Shown: one piece after another, positions 24,542-34,056 of the stretch
How positions within the stretch are numbered: position 1 is the stretch's first letter
Layout: each line of letters begins with the position of its first letter
NCBI RefSeq assembly: GCF_000744945.1
Contig: NZ_JQMX01000001.1
Location: forward strand, 1,674,001-1,738,000
From: Carnobacterium maltaromaticum DSM 20342
Lineage (GTDB): Bacteria; Bacillota; Bacilli; Lactobacillales; Carnobacteriaceae
Reading direction: 5' to 3'
DNA: 64,000 nucleotides
Translations under genes and position numbers: made by a program
Notes under the pieces: model-generated
Databases searched by the model: none
What the model was told of the DNA's origin: nothing
What the model saw: only the letters and a program-made list of their open reading frames with translations

Positions 24542-26350
24542 TTATTCAACAGTTACACTTTTAGCTAGATTTCTTGGTTTATCAACATCATTTCCACGAT
24601 GTAAGCTCGTATAGTAACTTAATAGTTGCGTTGGAACAACGCTCACTAATGGTGTTAACAATTCGTGTACTTGCGGTAAAACAAATTGATCATCTTCATG
24701 TGCTACATTTTCCATCGCTATGACTAAACTATGAGCACCTCTAGAGTTCACCTCTGAAACATTTCCACGAGTATGTCCTGCAATCGATTCTTCAGTAATA
24801 ATCGCAATGACTGGCGTTCCTTCCTCAATTAAAGCAATTGTACCATGCTTCAATTCCCCAGCAGCAAAACCCTCTGTTTGAACGTAAGATATTTCTTTTA
24901 ATTTTAATGCTGCTTCCATAGCAACATAATAATCTAATCCTCTACCTATATAGAAAGCATTGCGACTAATACTTAAATAATCTGCCGCCAATTCTTCTAA
25001 ACGCTCTTTATCCGAGACGATCGCCTCCATCGCAGCTGCTGCAATCCCAATTTCATGGGCCATATCAACTGTTTGAGCCAAACCTTTAGCTTTACCTGCT
25101 ATATCAGCTAAAATGGCTAAGACAGCAATCTGTGCTGTATATGCCTTCGTTGAAGCCACAGCAATTTCTGGACCAGCATGCAGCAATAAAGTAAATTGCG
25201 CTTCTCTTGATAATGTCGATCCAGGTACATTCGTAATAGTCAATGTTGGATATCCCATTTGATTTATTTTCACTAGTACTTGACGGCTATCAGCAGTTTC
25301 ACCACTTTGTGTTAAAAAGATAAAGAATGGTTTTTTAGTCAGTAAAGGCATATTATACCCAAACTCACTTGATAAATGAACTTCTGTTGGAATTCCAGCC
25401 AAATTTTCAATTAATTGTTTTCCAGCCCAACCTGCATTATAGCTAGTACCACAAGCAACAATATAAACTCGATCGCTGTCTAATAACGTTTGAGTAATAG
25501 TTGAATCAATGGCCAACTTCCCATCCATTCCTTGATAATGTTGAATGATTTTTCGCATAACTGCAGGCTGTTCATCAATTTCTTTCAACATATAATAAGC
25601 ATATGTCCCTTTTTCTAAATCATTTAAATCAATTTCAGCTGTATAAGATGCTCTATCTATCTTTTCTCCAGCCAGATTTTCAATTGAAATATCATTCTTA
25701 GTCACCGTAACAACTTCGCCATCCATCAGTTCAACAAATTGATTCGTCACTTGAATCATTGCCATGGCGTCACTACATACGGCGTTAAAATTTTCGCCTA
25801 CTCCAATTAATAATGGACTTTTATTTTTAGCAACATAAATAGCATCTGGATTTTCTAAATCCATTAAAGCTAGAGCATAAGAACCTTTCAATGTAACAAT
25901 CGCTTTTTTAAATGCATCTAACGTAGCTAAGCCTTCATTTTCAGCAAACCAAGCAATTAATTGAACAATGACCTCAGTATCCGTTTCACTAACAAAATCA
26001 ACATCTGTCAAATAAGCGTCCCGCACCTCTCTATAATTCTCAATAACCCCGTTATGCACTAATGTAAATCGACCACTAGTTGATTGGTGAGGATGCGCAT
26101 TATTAACACTAGGAATACCGTGAGTAGCCCATCGTGTATGTCCAATGCCTTTCGTTCCAGCAACATCGTCTGAAACAATTTTACGTAATGCAGCAATTCT
26201 GCCCTTTTCTTTAAATAAATGACCTGCTCCACCTTCATCAACTACATAAATCCCAGCTGAATCATATCCTCGATATTCTAATTTTTCTAACCCCTGCAAC
26301 AATACTTCCTTCGCATCTTGCTCTCCAATAAATCCGACAATCCCACACAT
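24542..26350 (-). CDS. glmS: Glutamine-fructose-6-phosphate aminotransferase (isomerizing)
   Basis: Makes glucosamine-6-phosphate from fructose-6-P and glutamine, the entry to amino-sugar synthesis. 602 residues: N-terminal glutaminase with nucleophile Cys2 in MCGIVGF and RWATHG, then two SIS domains ([11 protein letters not shown] and the [21 protein letters not shown] block), C-terminus KSVTVE. The leader carries a glmS ribozyme, so the mRNA should be cut when its product accumulates. GlcNAc-6-P from the salvage operon, after deacetylation, would lower the need for this enzyme. Confidence 0.98.
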   Translation of the reverse strand: MCGIVGFIGEQDAKEVLLQGLEKLEYRGYDSAGIYVVDEGGAGHLFKEKGRIAALRKIVSDDVAGTKGIGHTRWATHGIPSVNNAHPHQSTSGRFTLVHNGVIENYREVRDAYLTDVDFVSETDTEVIVQLIAWFAENEGLATLDAFKKAIVTLKGSYALALMDLENPDAIYVAKNKSPLLIGVGENFNAVCSDAMAMIQVTNQFVELMDGEVVTVTKNDISIENLAGEKIDRASYTAEIDLNDLEKGTYAYYMLKEIDEQPAVMRKIIQHYQGMDGKLAIDSTITQTLLDSDRVYIVACGTSYNAGWAGKQLIENLAGIPTEVHLSSEFGYNMPLLTKKPFFIFLTQSGETADSRQVLVKINQMGYPTLTITNVPGSTLSREAQFTLLLHAGPEIAVASTKAYTAQIAVLAILADIAGKAKGLAQTVDMAHEIGIAAAAMEAIVSDKERLEELAADYLSISRNAFYIGRGLDYYVAMEAALKLKEISYVQTEGFAAGELKHGTIALIEEGTPVIAIITEESIAGHTRGNVSEVNSRGAHSLVIAMENVAHEDDQFVLPQVHELLTPLVSVVPTQLLSYYTSLHRGNDVDKPRNLAKSVTVE

Positions 26351-26399
26351 AAATTAAAATCCTACTTTCTATTAGTTGTTTTTTCGCTTCTAGATGCAT

Positions 26400-26551
26400 A
26401 GAACTATTTTTGTTAGTAAGTTGCCTTACTTTTTTTTTAGTTCTTATAGACTACATTAGCCTAGAGCCATCCGCCGAATCCTTCGATAAGCTCTCTCCTC
26501 GTCACCTTCATCTTGTGGAATGTTCCTAACATGAAATAAAGGCCTGGCGCT
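26400..26551 (-). ncRNA. glmS ribozyme / riboswitch
   Basis: Leader of glmS with the ribozyme core: cleavage-site start GCGCCAGG (5' G at 26550), the conserved GACGAGG, the TTATCGA segment, TCGGCGGATGGCTCTAGGC (about 26459-26480). These are the conserved pseudoknot elements of glucosamine-6-phosphate-activated self-cleaving ribozymes. The right-hand end of the core is exact; the left-hand (3') limit is approximate. Confidence 0.95.
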
Positions 26552-26614
26552 ATCCTTATTAAAATTGGTACACTACTCTCCTTTATATAAAATCACTAAC
26601 TAGAAGCAAGATTA

Positions 26615-26643
26615 ATATTAAACTATACCGATTTGTTTGTCAA
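26615..26643 (-). promoter_or_regulatory. Promoter of glmS
   Basis: Consensus TTGACA (26638-26643), 17-base spacer, TAATAT (26615-26620), about 60 bp before the ribozyme cleavage site. Confidence 0.85.
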
Positions 26644-26732
26644 TAATAATCAACATCTTAAAAAATTGGTATACCTTCAAAACGAATTATACGTTACATG
26701 GAAATGTCCTTAAAATAGTCTGTTTTATGCGA

Positions 26733-26762
26733 AAAAAAGACGAAGTTATAAAAACTTCGTCT
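26733..26762 (-). terminator. Terminator of the cdaA-cdaR-glmM operon
   Basis: AGACGAAGTT/AACTTCGTCT stem followed by seven T on the minus strand. Confidence 0.88.
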
Positions 26763-26784
26763 CTCAATTTATTCTATAAAATTT

Positions 26785-28143
26785 TTATTCTGCTAGACCA
26801 ATTTCTTGTCTCACAACATCCGAAATTTTATCTACATATAAATTTACTTTTTCTTCTGTTGGTGCTTCGCCCATCACTCGTAAAAGTGGTTCTGTTCCAC
26901 TTGCACGAACTAGAATTCGTCCATCACCATTCATCTCTTTTTCAACTTCATCAATAATCGCCTTAATTGCTGGCACATCCATTGCGCCATCTTTATCACT
27001 TACACGAATATTAACTAGTTTTTGTGGATAGTTTGAAACTTCCGCAGCTAGTTCAGATAATTTTTTACCTGTTTGTTTCATGACATTCAACAACTGAATT
27101 CCTGATAGCATCCCATCTCCAGTTGTATTATAGTCTAAGAAAACCATATGACCTGATTGTTCTCCACCAAAATTGTACCCATTTTTGCGCATTTCTTCAA
27201 CGACATAACGGTCACCAACTTGTGTTTGTAAAGCTGTCATTCCTGCTGATTCAACCGCTTTATGGAAGCCTAAATTACTCATAACAGTCGCCACAATTGT
27301 ATCTTTCTTTAAACGACCTTTTTCCATTAAATATTTTCCACAAATATACATGATTTTATCGCCATCAACAATTTGTCCTAATTCATCAACCGCAATTACT
27401 CGATCGCCATCGCCATCAAATGCTAATCCAGCATCTGCGCCTTTTTCTAAAACAAATTCAGCTAATTTTTCAGGGTGTGTTGATCCAACACCATCATTAA
27501 TATTAATACCATTTGGTGATGCTCCCATCACATCAAAATCCGTTTCCAAGTCTGCAAATAAGCGATTTAATAACGGAGCTGTTGCTCCATTTGCACCATC
27601 TAAACAGACTTGAATTCCAGCCAAATCACTTGGTATTGTTTGTTGTAAAAATTGAGTATATTTTAATGATCCTTCTAAATACTCATCAACTGTTCCCAAT
27701 CCAACTGCACTTGGTCTTGGCAAATCATCTATCTCATGATCTAATAATGCTTCTATTTCAAGCTCTTGTTCATCCGATAGTTTAAAACCGTCTGATCCGA
27801 AAAATTTGATACCATTATCTGGTGCCGGATTATGAGAAGCTGAAATCATAACTCCAGCTGCTGCACCTTGAACTCTAGTCAAGTATGCCACTCCAGGTGT
27901 CGAAATTACGCCTAGTTGCATCACTTCAATCCCTACTGAAAGTAACCCTGCAACTAGTGCAGATTCTAGCATTTGTCCTGAAATTCGTGTATCTCTACCA
28001 ACCAAAACGCGCGGATGTGCTGTCCCTTCTGAATGCTGTGTCAATACATAGCCCCCAAAGCGACCTAATTTAAATGCTAACTCCGGTGTTAATTCAGAAT
28101 TTGCAACCCCTCTAACACCATCAGTTCCAAAATATTTTCCCAT
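26785..28143 (-). CDS. glmM: Phosphoglucosamine mutase
   Basis: Converts GlcN-6-P to GlcN-1-P. 452 residues; four-domain alpha-D-phosphohexomutase with active phosphoserine Ser103 in SASHNP, magnesium loop DGDGDR (about 240) and sugar loop GGEQSGH (about 324); C-terminal [12 protein letters not shown] binds phosphate. Third gene of the cdaA-cdaR-glmM operon, an arrangement conserved in Firmicutes in which GlmM also binds and inhibits CdaA. AAAGGAG precedes the ATG. Confidence 0.97.
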   Translation of the reverse strand: MGKYFGTDGVRGVANSELTPELAFKLGRFGGYVLTQHSEGTAHPRVLVGRDTRISGQMLESALVAGLLSVGIEVMQLGVISTPGVAYLTRVQGAAAGVMISASHNPAPDNGIKFFGSDGFKLSDEQELEIEALLDHEIDDLPRPSAVGLGTVDEYLEGSLKYTQFLQQTIPSDLAGIQVCLDGANGATAPLLNRLFADLETDFDVMGASPNGININDGVGSTHPEKLAEFVLEKGADAGLAFDGDGDRVIAVDELGQIVDGDKIMYICGKYLMEKGRLKKDTIVATVMSNLGFHKAVESAGMTALQTQVGDRYVVEEMRKNGYNFGGEQSGHMVFLDYNTTGDGMLSGIQLLNVMKQTGKKLSELAAEVSNYPQKLVNIRVSDKDGAMDVPAIKAIIDEVEKEMNGDGRILVRASGTEPLLRVMGEAPTEEKVNLYVDKISDVVRQEIGLAE

Positions 28144-28222
28144 ATTTTAATTTCTCCTTTGTCATTTTAATCTGCTTGCGTTTAACCCACTAGAAACTTT
28201 TTCTATTTGTTAGAAAAAGGAC

Positions 28223-29365
28223 TTAATCGGTTTCTTTACTAGATACTTGACTAGAATCTTTGCTGCTTGACTCACTCTCAGCAGAACTACTACTACTAGA
28301 CTCACTACTCGATTCACTACTTGAGCTGCTACTTGACGACCCATTACCAGATTCTGGTGGTGGACTATTGCCTGATCCACCACTACTGCTACCATTGGAA
28401 GTATTACTAACTGTAATCACTACTTGAACGGTTTGAGGACTGACTGAACTAATTCCACTTGGTAAAGAAAGAGCAATTTCCTTGGTCGTTGTTTCCGTAA
28501 TTCCTGTTACATCAACATTCACTACGAAATTAGTAAATTCATCTAAATCTGTACTTTTCCCTGCAACATTAATCGTAGAAATATCATTTTTCAAACTTAA
28601 ACGATAAGTTTTGCCTGCAACAGGTGTACCTGTTTGATTTAAAGAAATCGGCAAATCTTTATTAGCGGCTATTACCGGAATTGTTACACTCACTTCACTT
28701 GGATTCACAACAACATCCAAACTGTTACCATCGGCATCCTCAACTTGAACCGCAACTTTTGTTTTGATATCTTTTTTCACACCATTTTCAACTGAAACGA
28801 CAGCTTTAACAGTAGCAACTTTATCAACTTCAGATTCAGCACCTGAAATTTCAACAGTATTTTTATCTAAAACAGGTGTACCTGATTCATAGCCTCTAGC
28901 TAAAAGTGCATCATTAAATTCAACGTTCACATCAAATGTTTTCACTTTTTTATTTTCAATTGTTATTTTAGCTTCACTAGGAGTAACGGAAACCCCTAAT
29001 TTGTCACTAAAACCTTCTGGAGTCAGTTGGATTGTATGTTCACCAACACCTAATTTAGTTAAGTTTTTCGCCACCACTTTAAAGTTTTGGGAAGTAACAG
29101 TTTGACTAATAATACTTTTTAATCCTTCTAATTTCACAGAAACCGTTTGAGGAACCCCTGAAACATAATATTTGTCGTGATCAACATCCACATACACAGG
29201 AACGTTAGAAATTACTTCACTCCCTCTTGGGTTTAAGCTACTTGCAGCATCATTTGTATTTAAAAGTCCATTTTTTTCAAAATTAACATATCCAAAAAGT
29301 AGCAATGAAAAGCCTAAGGCAACAATTCTAAGAAACCAAGGACTATTATAAATTTTTTCAATCAT
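28223..29365 (-). CDS. cdaR: CdaA regulatory protein with YbbR domains
   Basis: Membrane-anchored partner of the c-di-AMP cyclase. 380 residues: one N-terminal helix (about 10-26), then three or four YbbR repeats on the outer face (about 45-325), and a low-complexity serine/glutamate-rich tail from about 328 to the end (SSGGSGNSPPPESGNGS and many SSE). The tail is longer than usual and may act as a flexible wall-spanning stalk. The ATG overlaps the end of cdaA by 4 bp. A small hairpin at 28195-28217 lies before glmM. Confidence 0.95.
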   Translation of the reverse strand: MIEKIYNSPWFLRIVALGFSLLLFGYVNFEKNGLLNTNDAASSLNPRGSEVISNVPVYVDVDHDKYYVSGVPQTVSVKLEGLKSIISQTVTSQNFKVVAKNLTKLGVGEHTIQLTPEGFSDKLGVSVTPSEAKITIENKKVKTFDVNVEFNDALLARGYESGTPVLDKNTVEISGAESEVDKVATVKAVVSVENGVKKDIKTKVAVQVEDADGNSLDVVVNPSEVSVTIPVIAANKDLPISLNQTGTPVAGKTYRLSLKNDISTINVAGKSTDLDEFTNFVVNVDVTGITETTTKEIALSLPSGISSVSPQTVQVVITVSNTSNGSSSGGSGNSPPPESGNGSSSSSSSSESSSESSSSSSAESESSSKDSSQVSSKETD

Positions 29366-30204
29366 TTAGAGTCCTCCTTTTTAGAAAAACCATCAATGAA
29401 AACTTGGATAGGATTCTTTTTATGCTCTTCTTCCTTCACAACAATCTCTTTAATCAAATAATTTACGAACTCTTCTTGAGTTAAATCTCTTAAAAGCTCG
29501 CTATTGCGGGTGATACTGATTCCGCCCGTTTCTTCTGAGACAATAATCGTTACTGCATCGGTCACTTCACTCAATCCAATAGCAGCACGATGCCTTGTCC
29601 CTAATTCTTTAGGAATTAATGAACTTTCAGAAAGCGGTAAATAACCTGCTGCTGCTGCGATTTTATAGTCTTTGATAATCACTGCACCATCATGTAACGG
29701 AGTATTTGGAATAAAGATATTGATGAGTAACTCACCTGAAATATCAGCATCTAAAGGAATTCCTGTTTCAATATACTCATCTAGACCAGTTTCCATTTCA
29801 ATTGAGATTAATGCACCAATACGACGTTTCGCCATATATTGCACTGATTTGTCTAATGCTTCGATTAAACGTTTTGTTGGGTCAACTTGGCGTTTTGTGC
29901 GGCCAAAGATAGCTCCTCTACCCAGATGTTCCAATCCACGACGAACCTCTGGCTGAAAAACAATAATAGTCGCAATAACTCCCCAAGATATCACTTGATC
30001 CATAAGCCAATCAACTGTTTCTAAATTGAGAAGAAAACTAACCATCTTAATTACAATAATGACAGCAATTCCTTTTAAAAGTTGAATTGCCTTCGTCCCT
30101 TTTAATAGTGTGATTAATTTATACACAAAAAACCATACAACTAAAATGTCTATTACATTAAAAAAGTTTCGCCACGTAAATAGTTGTGTCCAATCTATCG
30201 ACAT
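29362..30204 (-). CDS. cdaA: Diadenylate cyclase CdaA
   Basis: Makes c-di-AMP from two ATP at the membrane. 280 residues: three membrane helices (about 12-88) and a DAC (DisA_N) domain with the catalytic DGA at 172-174 and RHR at 204-206. Start ATG has GGAGG 7 bases upstream, and an extended -10 box (TGGTATAAT) lies about 45 bp before it. First gene of the operon with cdaR and glmM. Its product controls potassium uptake proteins such as the KimA-like transporter at 40754. Confidence 0.97.
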   Translation of the reverse strand: MSIDWTQLFTWRNFFNVIDILVVWFFVYKLITLLKGTKAIQLLKGIAVIIVIKMVSFLLNLETVDWLMDQVISWGVIATIIVFQPEVRRGLEHLGRGAIFGRTKRQVDPTKRLIEALDKSVQYMAKRRIGALISIEMETGLDEYIETGIPLDADISGELLINIFIPNTPLHDGAVIIKDYKIAAAAGYLPLSESSLIPKELGTRHRAAIGLSEVTDAVTIIVSEETGGISITRNSELLRDLTQEEFVNYLIKEIVVKEEEHKKNPIQVFIDGFSKKEDSK

Positions 30205-30312
30205 ACATGCACCTCCATGATATTCTACGTGCCATTATTTTTTATTATACCATAATTTCCAATGATTCTTATGGTAAATCTTACTTTATAACCTGATTGC
30301 AACTGAATTTAA

Positions 30313-32910
30313 TTAGTTGGCTCTGTTTTTTATTCGTTTTCTTTTTTGATACCAATCAACTAAACTCAAACTAACTAGACCAGCTAATGCACCGTAGCTA
30401 ATAAAACTACCAATTTGAAATCCTTCTGGTGAATAATTTAATTCAATTTGGTGTTCCCCTTTAGAAACTGGAATCCCAATAAAATTTCCTGCAACTTTCT
30501 GGAGTTTAACTTTTTCACCATCTACGCTAGCTTTCCACTTTTCATCATACGGAATTGAAACAAAAAGTAGTTCATGATCTGATTGAACATTTACCTTACC
30601 TTCTACTTTGCTAGCTTTCCAATCACTAACTATCAAACGATTTTGCTCAAGAGTCCGAATAGTTTGATAGTAGGTGGAACCATTCATAGTCTGAACATTT
30701 TCACCTGTCATTTTTATTGTTTTTGAACTAGAAAAATCAAGTAAGATCTGTGTCCCCTTTTTAAAATCACCCAAGTCGAGCAATGCTTGATTTTTTATAT
30801 TTACTCTTGGCACTATTTTTTCATGATTAACAAATACTTGAATTTTTTCTAGTCGATTATTTGGTAAATACAAATAAAGCGGACCATCTGCTTTCGCTGT
30901 TACAAAATAAGAATTTGGTGCTATACTCTGCATCACTTCCGCCGGTTCAAAAAGTGGCTGGTCGAATGCATATATGCTCTCAGCTAATGCATTTTGATTA
31001 GCAAATGGCTGGTTATCCTTCAATTTTACATCGGCAAATGCTAGTGGAACTGTGTAGCCAATACTTGTAGCCATACTCGGATTTTTAGGCACAATTTGTC
31101 CAAAATCACTTTTGACAATCGCGAATTCAGCTTCCTCTAGATTTGGCTCATCAAGGCTATACCTAGTATTAAATAAATAATCTAAAAATGGTGTCTGTCC
31201 AACATCACTAATCCGCCGTTCATTCCGACTAAATAGACCTAATCTAGCCAAACTTAATCTTAAATTTTCATTCAATGTAGAACTATAATAAGGGGTACTA
31301 TTGTAGCTATAAAGGAAACTTTCATTGTAGCCATTATCCACTCCATTAATTGCATTTTCAATTCTAAATAAATCTGAATCTTTTGCCTTCATCTCATCGA
31401 TTAAATAATTATAATTCGTCATATCACTACGGAAACGCGGTTCGTCAGCTAGCGGTGTTTCACCTAACATATTATAAAAATTAAATCCAAGCTCTAAAAA
31501 TAAAGCTAAAAATAATACCCAATGACGTTTTTTCGAATTTCTAACCCAAACTAAAAGTAGCCCCATTATTAAAAATATACCTACTGAAATAAAAAACAAC
31601 GACAATTGTAATGGCACAGCTGATTGAAAAGGTAAGTCTTTAAAGAATTGACTTTTCTTCACTAACCAAGGCAAAATTAACCAGCTATAGACATAACCGA
31701 TAGCTAGTAATCCCACTAAACTCCCTGTAACTTTTAGAATCGTTTTATTCGATAGATCTGATCGTTTTTGCCAACTTTCATAAGCTAGAAAAATAAGGAC
31801 AAAACTTAACATATAGGTATTTCTATACGGGAAACCTGCAGCTAGTTGAAACATATGCCAGACAGTGTTAAAGCTTTGCAGCCAAAAACTAAAAAAGAAA
31901 ATAGCAATCAAAGAAAAACTCAACCATTTTTCTTTGCGAGAAATAGTTTTAATAAAAAAGTAACTCAATGCTAAAATCAATACAAAGCTACCAACGAAAA
32001 TAGTAGGCAGATGATCCAAGCGACTATTAAAACCAGTATTTTCAAGACCTAATTGAACCAAAAAGTCCAAACCAAAACGTGGTATGGGCAGAAAAATATG
32101 CCAATCAACAGCGGACTTTCCAGTTTGTAACATACCAAGCGCTGCTGGAACTAAAATAAAGCCACTTAAACCTGCGCCAATCACAGAATAAACAATAAAA
32201 TTCCGCCACTTTACTTTTGTTTGCTTAAAATACTCTTTAATAGTAGTAAATTCTGTCTTTTTTGCTGTCCAATAAATAAAGTAACATAATGCAAATAGAC
32301 AAGACATATAGCCTAAATAGTAATTACTCACAATTACTGCAAATAAACTTAAACAATAAAACAATTTTTTATTTTGTTCAACTAAATAATGAATACTTAA
32401 GGCGAGTATCGGTAACCAAATCAAAGCATCTAACCACATAATATTATATAGATAAATACCTACAAATCCGCAAAAAGCATACGCTAAAGCAAAAAATAAT
32501 TGCGCCCATTCAACTTTTCGGTACGTCTGACTCAAATAAAAAAATAAGCTTCCTGAAATAAAACAAATTTTCAGCATAATAACAATCGTAACACTTGTAG
32601 CTAAATAGGCGTTTGGAGTCACTAAGAAAAGGACATTGAAAGGACTCATTAAGTAATAAGCCGCTAAAGGTAAAAAATCATCCCCCATTCCACTAGAAAA
32701 TGAATAAAGCGGACTTCCATCCCCAATAATCATTTCTTTAAAATAGGCAAAGAAAGGAACATATTGTGTGCCCAAATCACTGACTAATAAATTAGAGTCT
32801 CCAAACGGTGTCACTTTCATACTAAGAAAAACAGGAACTAAAATCAGCAAAGGTAAAATTAAACTTAATACCTGAAACAATATCTGCTTCCTTCTCGTTT
32901 CTTTATTCAT
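30313..32910 (-). CDS. yfhO: YfhO-family multi-pass membrane protein
   Basis: 865 residues with about 13 membrane segments (GT-C-like fold) and a long extracytoplasmic region at about 480-820, then a final helix and KRKRIKNRAN tail. YfhO-type proteins glycosylate lipoteichoic or wall teichoic acid on the outer side of the membrane. Conserved early loop SDLGTQYVPFFAYFKEMI contains the acidic residue expected in the active site. ATG at 32908-32910 chosen, GAGG 7 bases before; the TTG one codon earlier is too close. Single gene. Confidence 0.88.
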   Translation of the reverse strand: MNKETRRKQILFQVLSLILPLLILVPVFLSMKVTPFGDSNLLVSDLGTQYVPFFAYFKEMIIGDGSPLYSFSSGMGDDFLPLAAYYLMSPFNVLFLVTPNAYLATSVTIVIMLKICFISGSLFFYLSQTYRKVEWAQLFFALAYAFCGFVGIYLYNIMWLDALIWLPILALSIHYLVEQNKKLFYCLSLFAVIVSNYYLGYMSCLFALCYFIYWTAKKTEFTTIKEYFKQTKVKWRNFIVYSVIGAGLSGFILVPAALGMLQTGKSAVDWHIFLPIPRFGLDFLVQLGLENTGFNSRLDHLPTIFVGSFVLILALSYFFIKTISRKEKWLSFSLIAIFFFSFWLQSFNTVWHMFQLAAGFPYRNTYMLSFVLIFLAYESWQKRSDLSNKTILKVTGSLVGLLAIGYVYSWLILPWLVKKSQFFKDLPFQSAVPLQLSLFFISVGIFLIMGLLLVWVRNSKKRHWVLFLALFLELGFNFYNMLGETPLADEPRFRSDMTNYNYLIDEMKAKDSDLFRIENAINGVDNGYNESFLYSYNSTPYYSSTLNENLRLSLARLGLFSRNERRISDVGQTPFLDYLFNTRYSLDEPNLEEAEFAIVKSDFGQIVPKNPSMATSIGYTVPLAFADVKLKDNQPFANQNALAESIYAFDQPLFEPAEVMQSIAPNSYFVTAKADGPLYLYLPNNRLEKIQVFVNHEKIVPRVNIKNQALLDLGDFKKGTQILLDFSSSKTIKMTGENVQTMNGSTYYQTIRTLEQNRLIVSDWKASKVEGKVNVQSDHELLFVSIPYDEKWKASVDGEKVKLQKVAGNFIGIPVSKGEHQIELNYSPEGFQIGSFISYGALAGLVSLSLVDWYQKRKRIKNRAN

Positions 32911-33149
32911 CAAAAAACCTCAATTTCTATAAAATATCTTTAAAATTTTATTTTATTCTATCTAATTCATCCAATTGTCACTCACTCTTATTTTCAACCT
33001 ATCGAATAACGGACGTTTGATACAGAATATAATTATACCATTTAGCTCTTAATATTTCCTAAAGAAACCTATTAAAATTAAAGAATTATTAAAACAAATT
33101 GGGAAGTACGCTTCTTCTCATGAAAAATAAAAACATTTTTCCGGTTTAT

Positions 33150-33211
33150 ATTCGTCCTTTATGCCCGATGCATACTATGGTTCTAAGCTGCTAAAGCAGC
33201 AAGAACCATAG
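33150..33211. repeat. Dispersed palindromic repeat, copy 1
   Basis: A 62-bp element beginning ATTCGTCCTTTA and ending in the hairpin CTATGGTTCT...AGAACCATAG with inner GCTGCT/AGCAGC. The same element occurs at 51325-51386. Both copies abut a minus-strand terminator. Confidence 0.75.
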
Positions 33212-33212
33212 C

Positions 33213-33250
33213 AAAAAAAAAGCGCCTACGACAATTCTGTCGTAAACACT
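33213..33250 (-). terminator. Terminator of the tRNA-5S cluster
   Basis: TACGACA/TGTCGTA stem extended by imperfect pairing, followed on the minus strand by nine T. Confidence 0.8.
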
Positions 33251-33256
33251 TAGTGA

Positions 33257-33329
33257 TGAGTCATGTAGGATTCGAACCTACGACCCTCTGATTAAAAGTC
33301 AGATGCTCTACCAACTGAGCTAATGACTC
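33257..33329 (-). tRNA. tRNA-Lys (TTT)
   Basis: 73 nt; acceptor GAGTCAT/ATGACTC, anticodon loop CTTTTAA, T-arm GGTTCGAATCC. CCA not encoded. Confidence 0.96.
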
Positions 33330-33345
33330 TAAATAATATACAAAA

Positions 33346-33462
33346 GACGGGCAACGTCCTACTCTTGCGGAGGGAAACCCTCAACTACACTCGGCGCTAA
33401 GAAGCTTAACTACTGTGTTCGGCATGGGAACAGGTGTATCCTTCTTGCTATCGCCACCAGAC
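33346..33462 (-). rRNA. rrf: 5S rRNA, copy in a tRNA cluster
   Basis: About 117 nt with the conserved CCTGTTCCCATGCCGAACAC and AGCGCCGA blocks. It stands between tRNA-Lys and tRNA-Gln without 16S or 23S beside it. Confidence 0.95.
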
Positions 33463-33561
33463 AATTTGTATTTATTTAGATTTTATCTTACTAGAATATT
33501 CATAAAAATTATGCATTTTTATTCGTATCTATCTACTATCTTAAACAGTAGATTTAAGTAA

Positions 33562-33633
33562 CTGGGCTAGCTGGATTCGAACCAACGCATAACAGAGTCA
33601 AAGTCTGTTGCCTTACCGCTTGGCGATAGCCCA
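33562..33633 (-). tRNA. tRNA-Gln (TTG)
   Basis: 72 nt; acceptor TGGGCTA/TAGCCCA, anticodon loop CTTTGAC, T-arm GGTTCGAATCC. Confidence 0.95.
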
Positions 33634-33640
33634 ATAATGG

Positions 33641-33721
33641 TGGAGGGGGGCAGATTCGAACTGCCGAACCCGAAGGAGCGGATTTACAGTCCGCCGCGTT
33701 TAGCCACTTCGCTACCCCTCC
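33641..33721 (-). tRNA. tRNA-Tyr (GTA)
   Basis: 81 nt class II tRNA; acceptor GGAGGGG/CCCCTCC, anticodon loop CTGTAAA, long variable arm, T-arm AGTTCGAATCT. Confidence 0.95.
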
Positions 33722-33763
33722 ATAATTAAGGAATATAAATTATAATACTACTCAACGAGAGTT

Positions 33764-33793
33764 ATTATAACAGGATTGGTGAAAAATTGTCAA
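33764..33793 (-). promoter_or_regulatory. Promoter of the tRNA-Tyr/Gln-5S-tRNA-Lys cluster
   Basis: TTGACA (33788-33793), 18-base spacer, TATAAT (33764-33769), 43 bp upstream of tRNA-Tyr. Confidence 0.8.
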
Positions 33794-33931
33794 TACTTTT
33801 TTTAAGTATTTAATGCATATTTATTTCAAAACTGCATAATTTGCAACAACTCCATTAGTATAATACAGATTCGAGTAGTTCGCAAGAGTTATTTTACAAA
33901 TAATCAATTTTTTTCCAAATAGTTCTAAAAA

Positions 33932-33975
33932 GCTAAAGAAAAATGGCCAAAATACTGCCGATAAATTTCTTTAGC
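33932..33975 (-). terminator. Terminator after the LDH gene
   Basis: GCTAAAGAAA/TTTCTTTAGC stem, T-rich on the minus-strand exit; it begins 10 bp after the original end of the LDH reading frame. Confidence 0.6.
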
Positions 33976-33984
33976 CTCGTCTTT

Positions 33985-34056
33985 TTATAATAGATTTTTA
34001 AATGCGTCTTCTTGCATAAGTCGAATCGTCGAAACAGATTCATGCATTTTTTGCTT
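33985..34056 (-). pseudogene. Detached C-terminal tail of the LDH gene
   Basis: Directly after the TAA at 34057-34059 the same frame continues open for 23 codons (KQKMHESVSTIRLMQEDAF...) to a TAA at 33985. This matches the C-terminal helix of lactate dehydrogenases, so the stop at 34057 is a nonsense mutation, most simply GAA to TAA. Confidence 0.8.
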
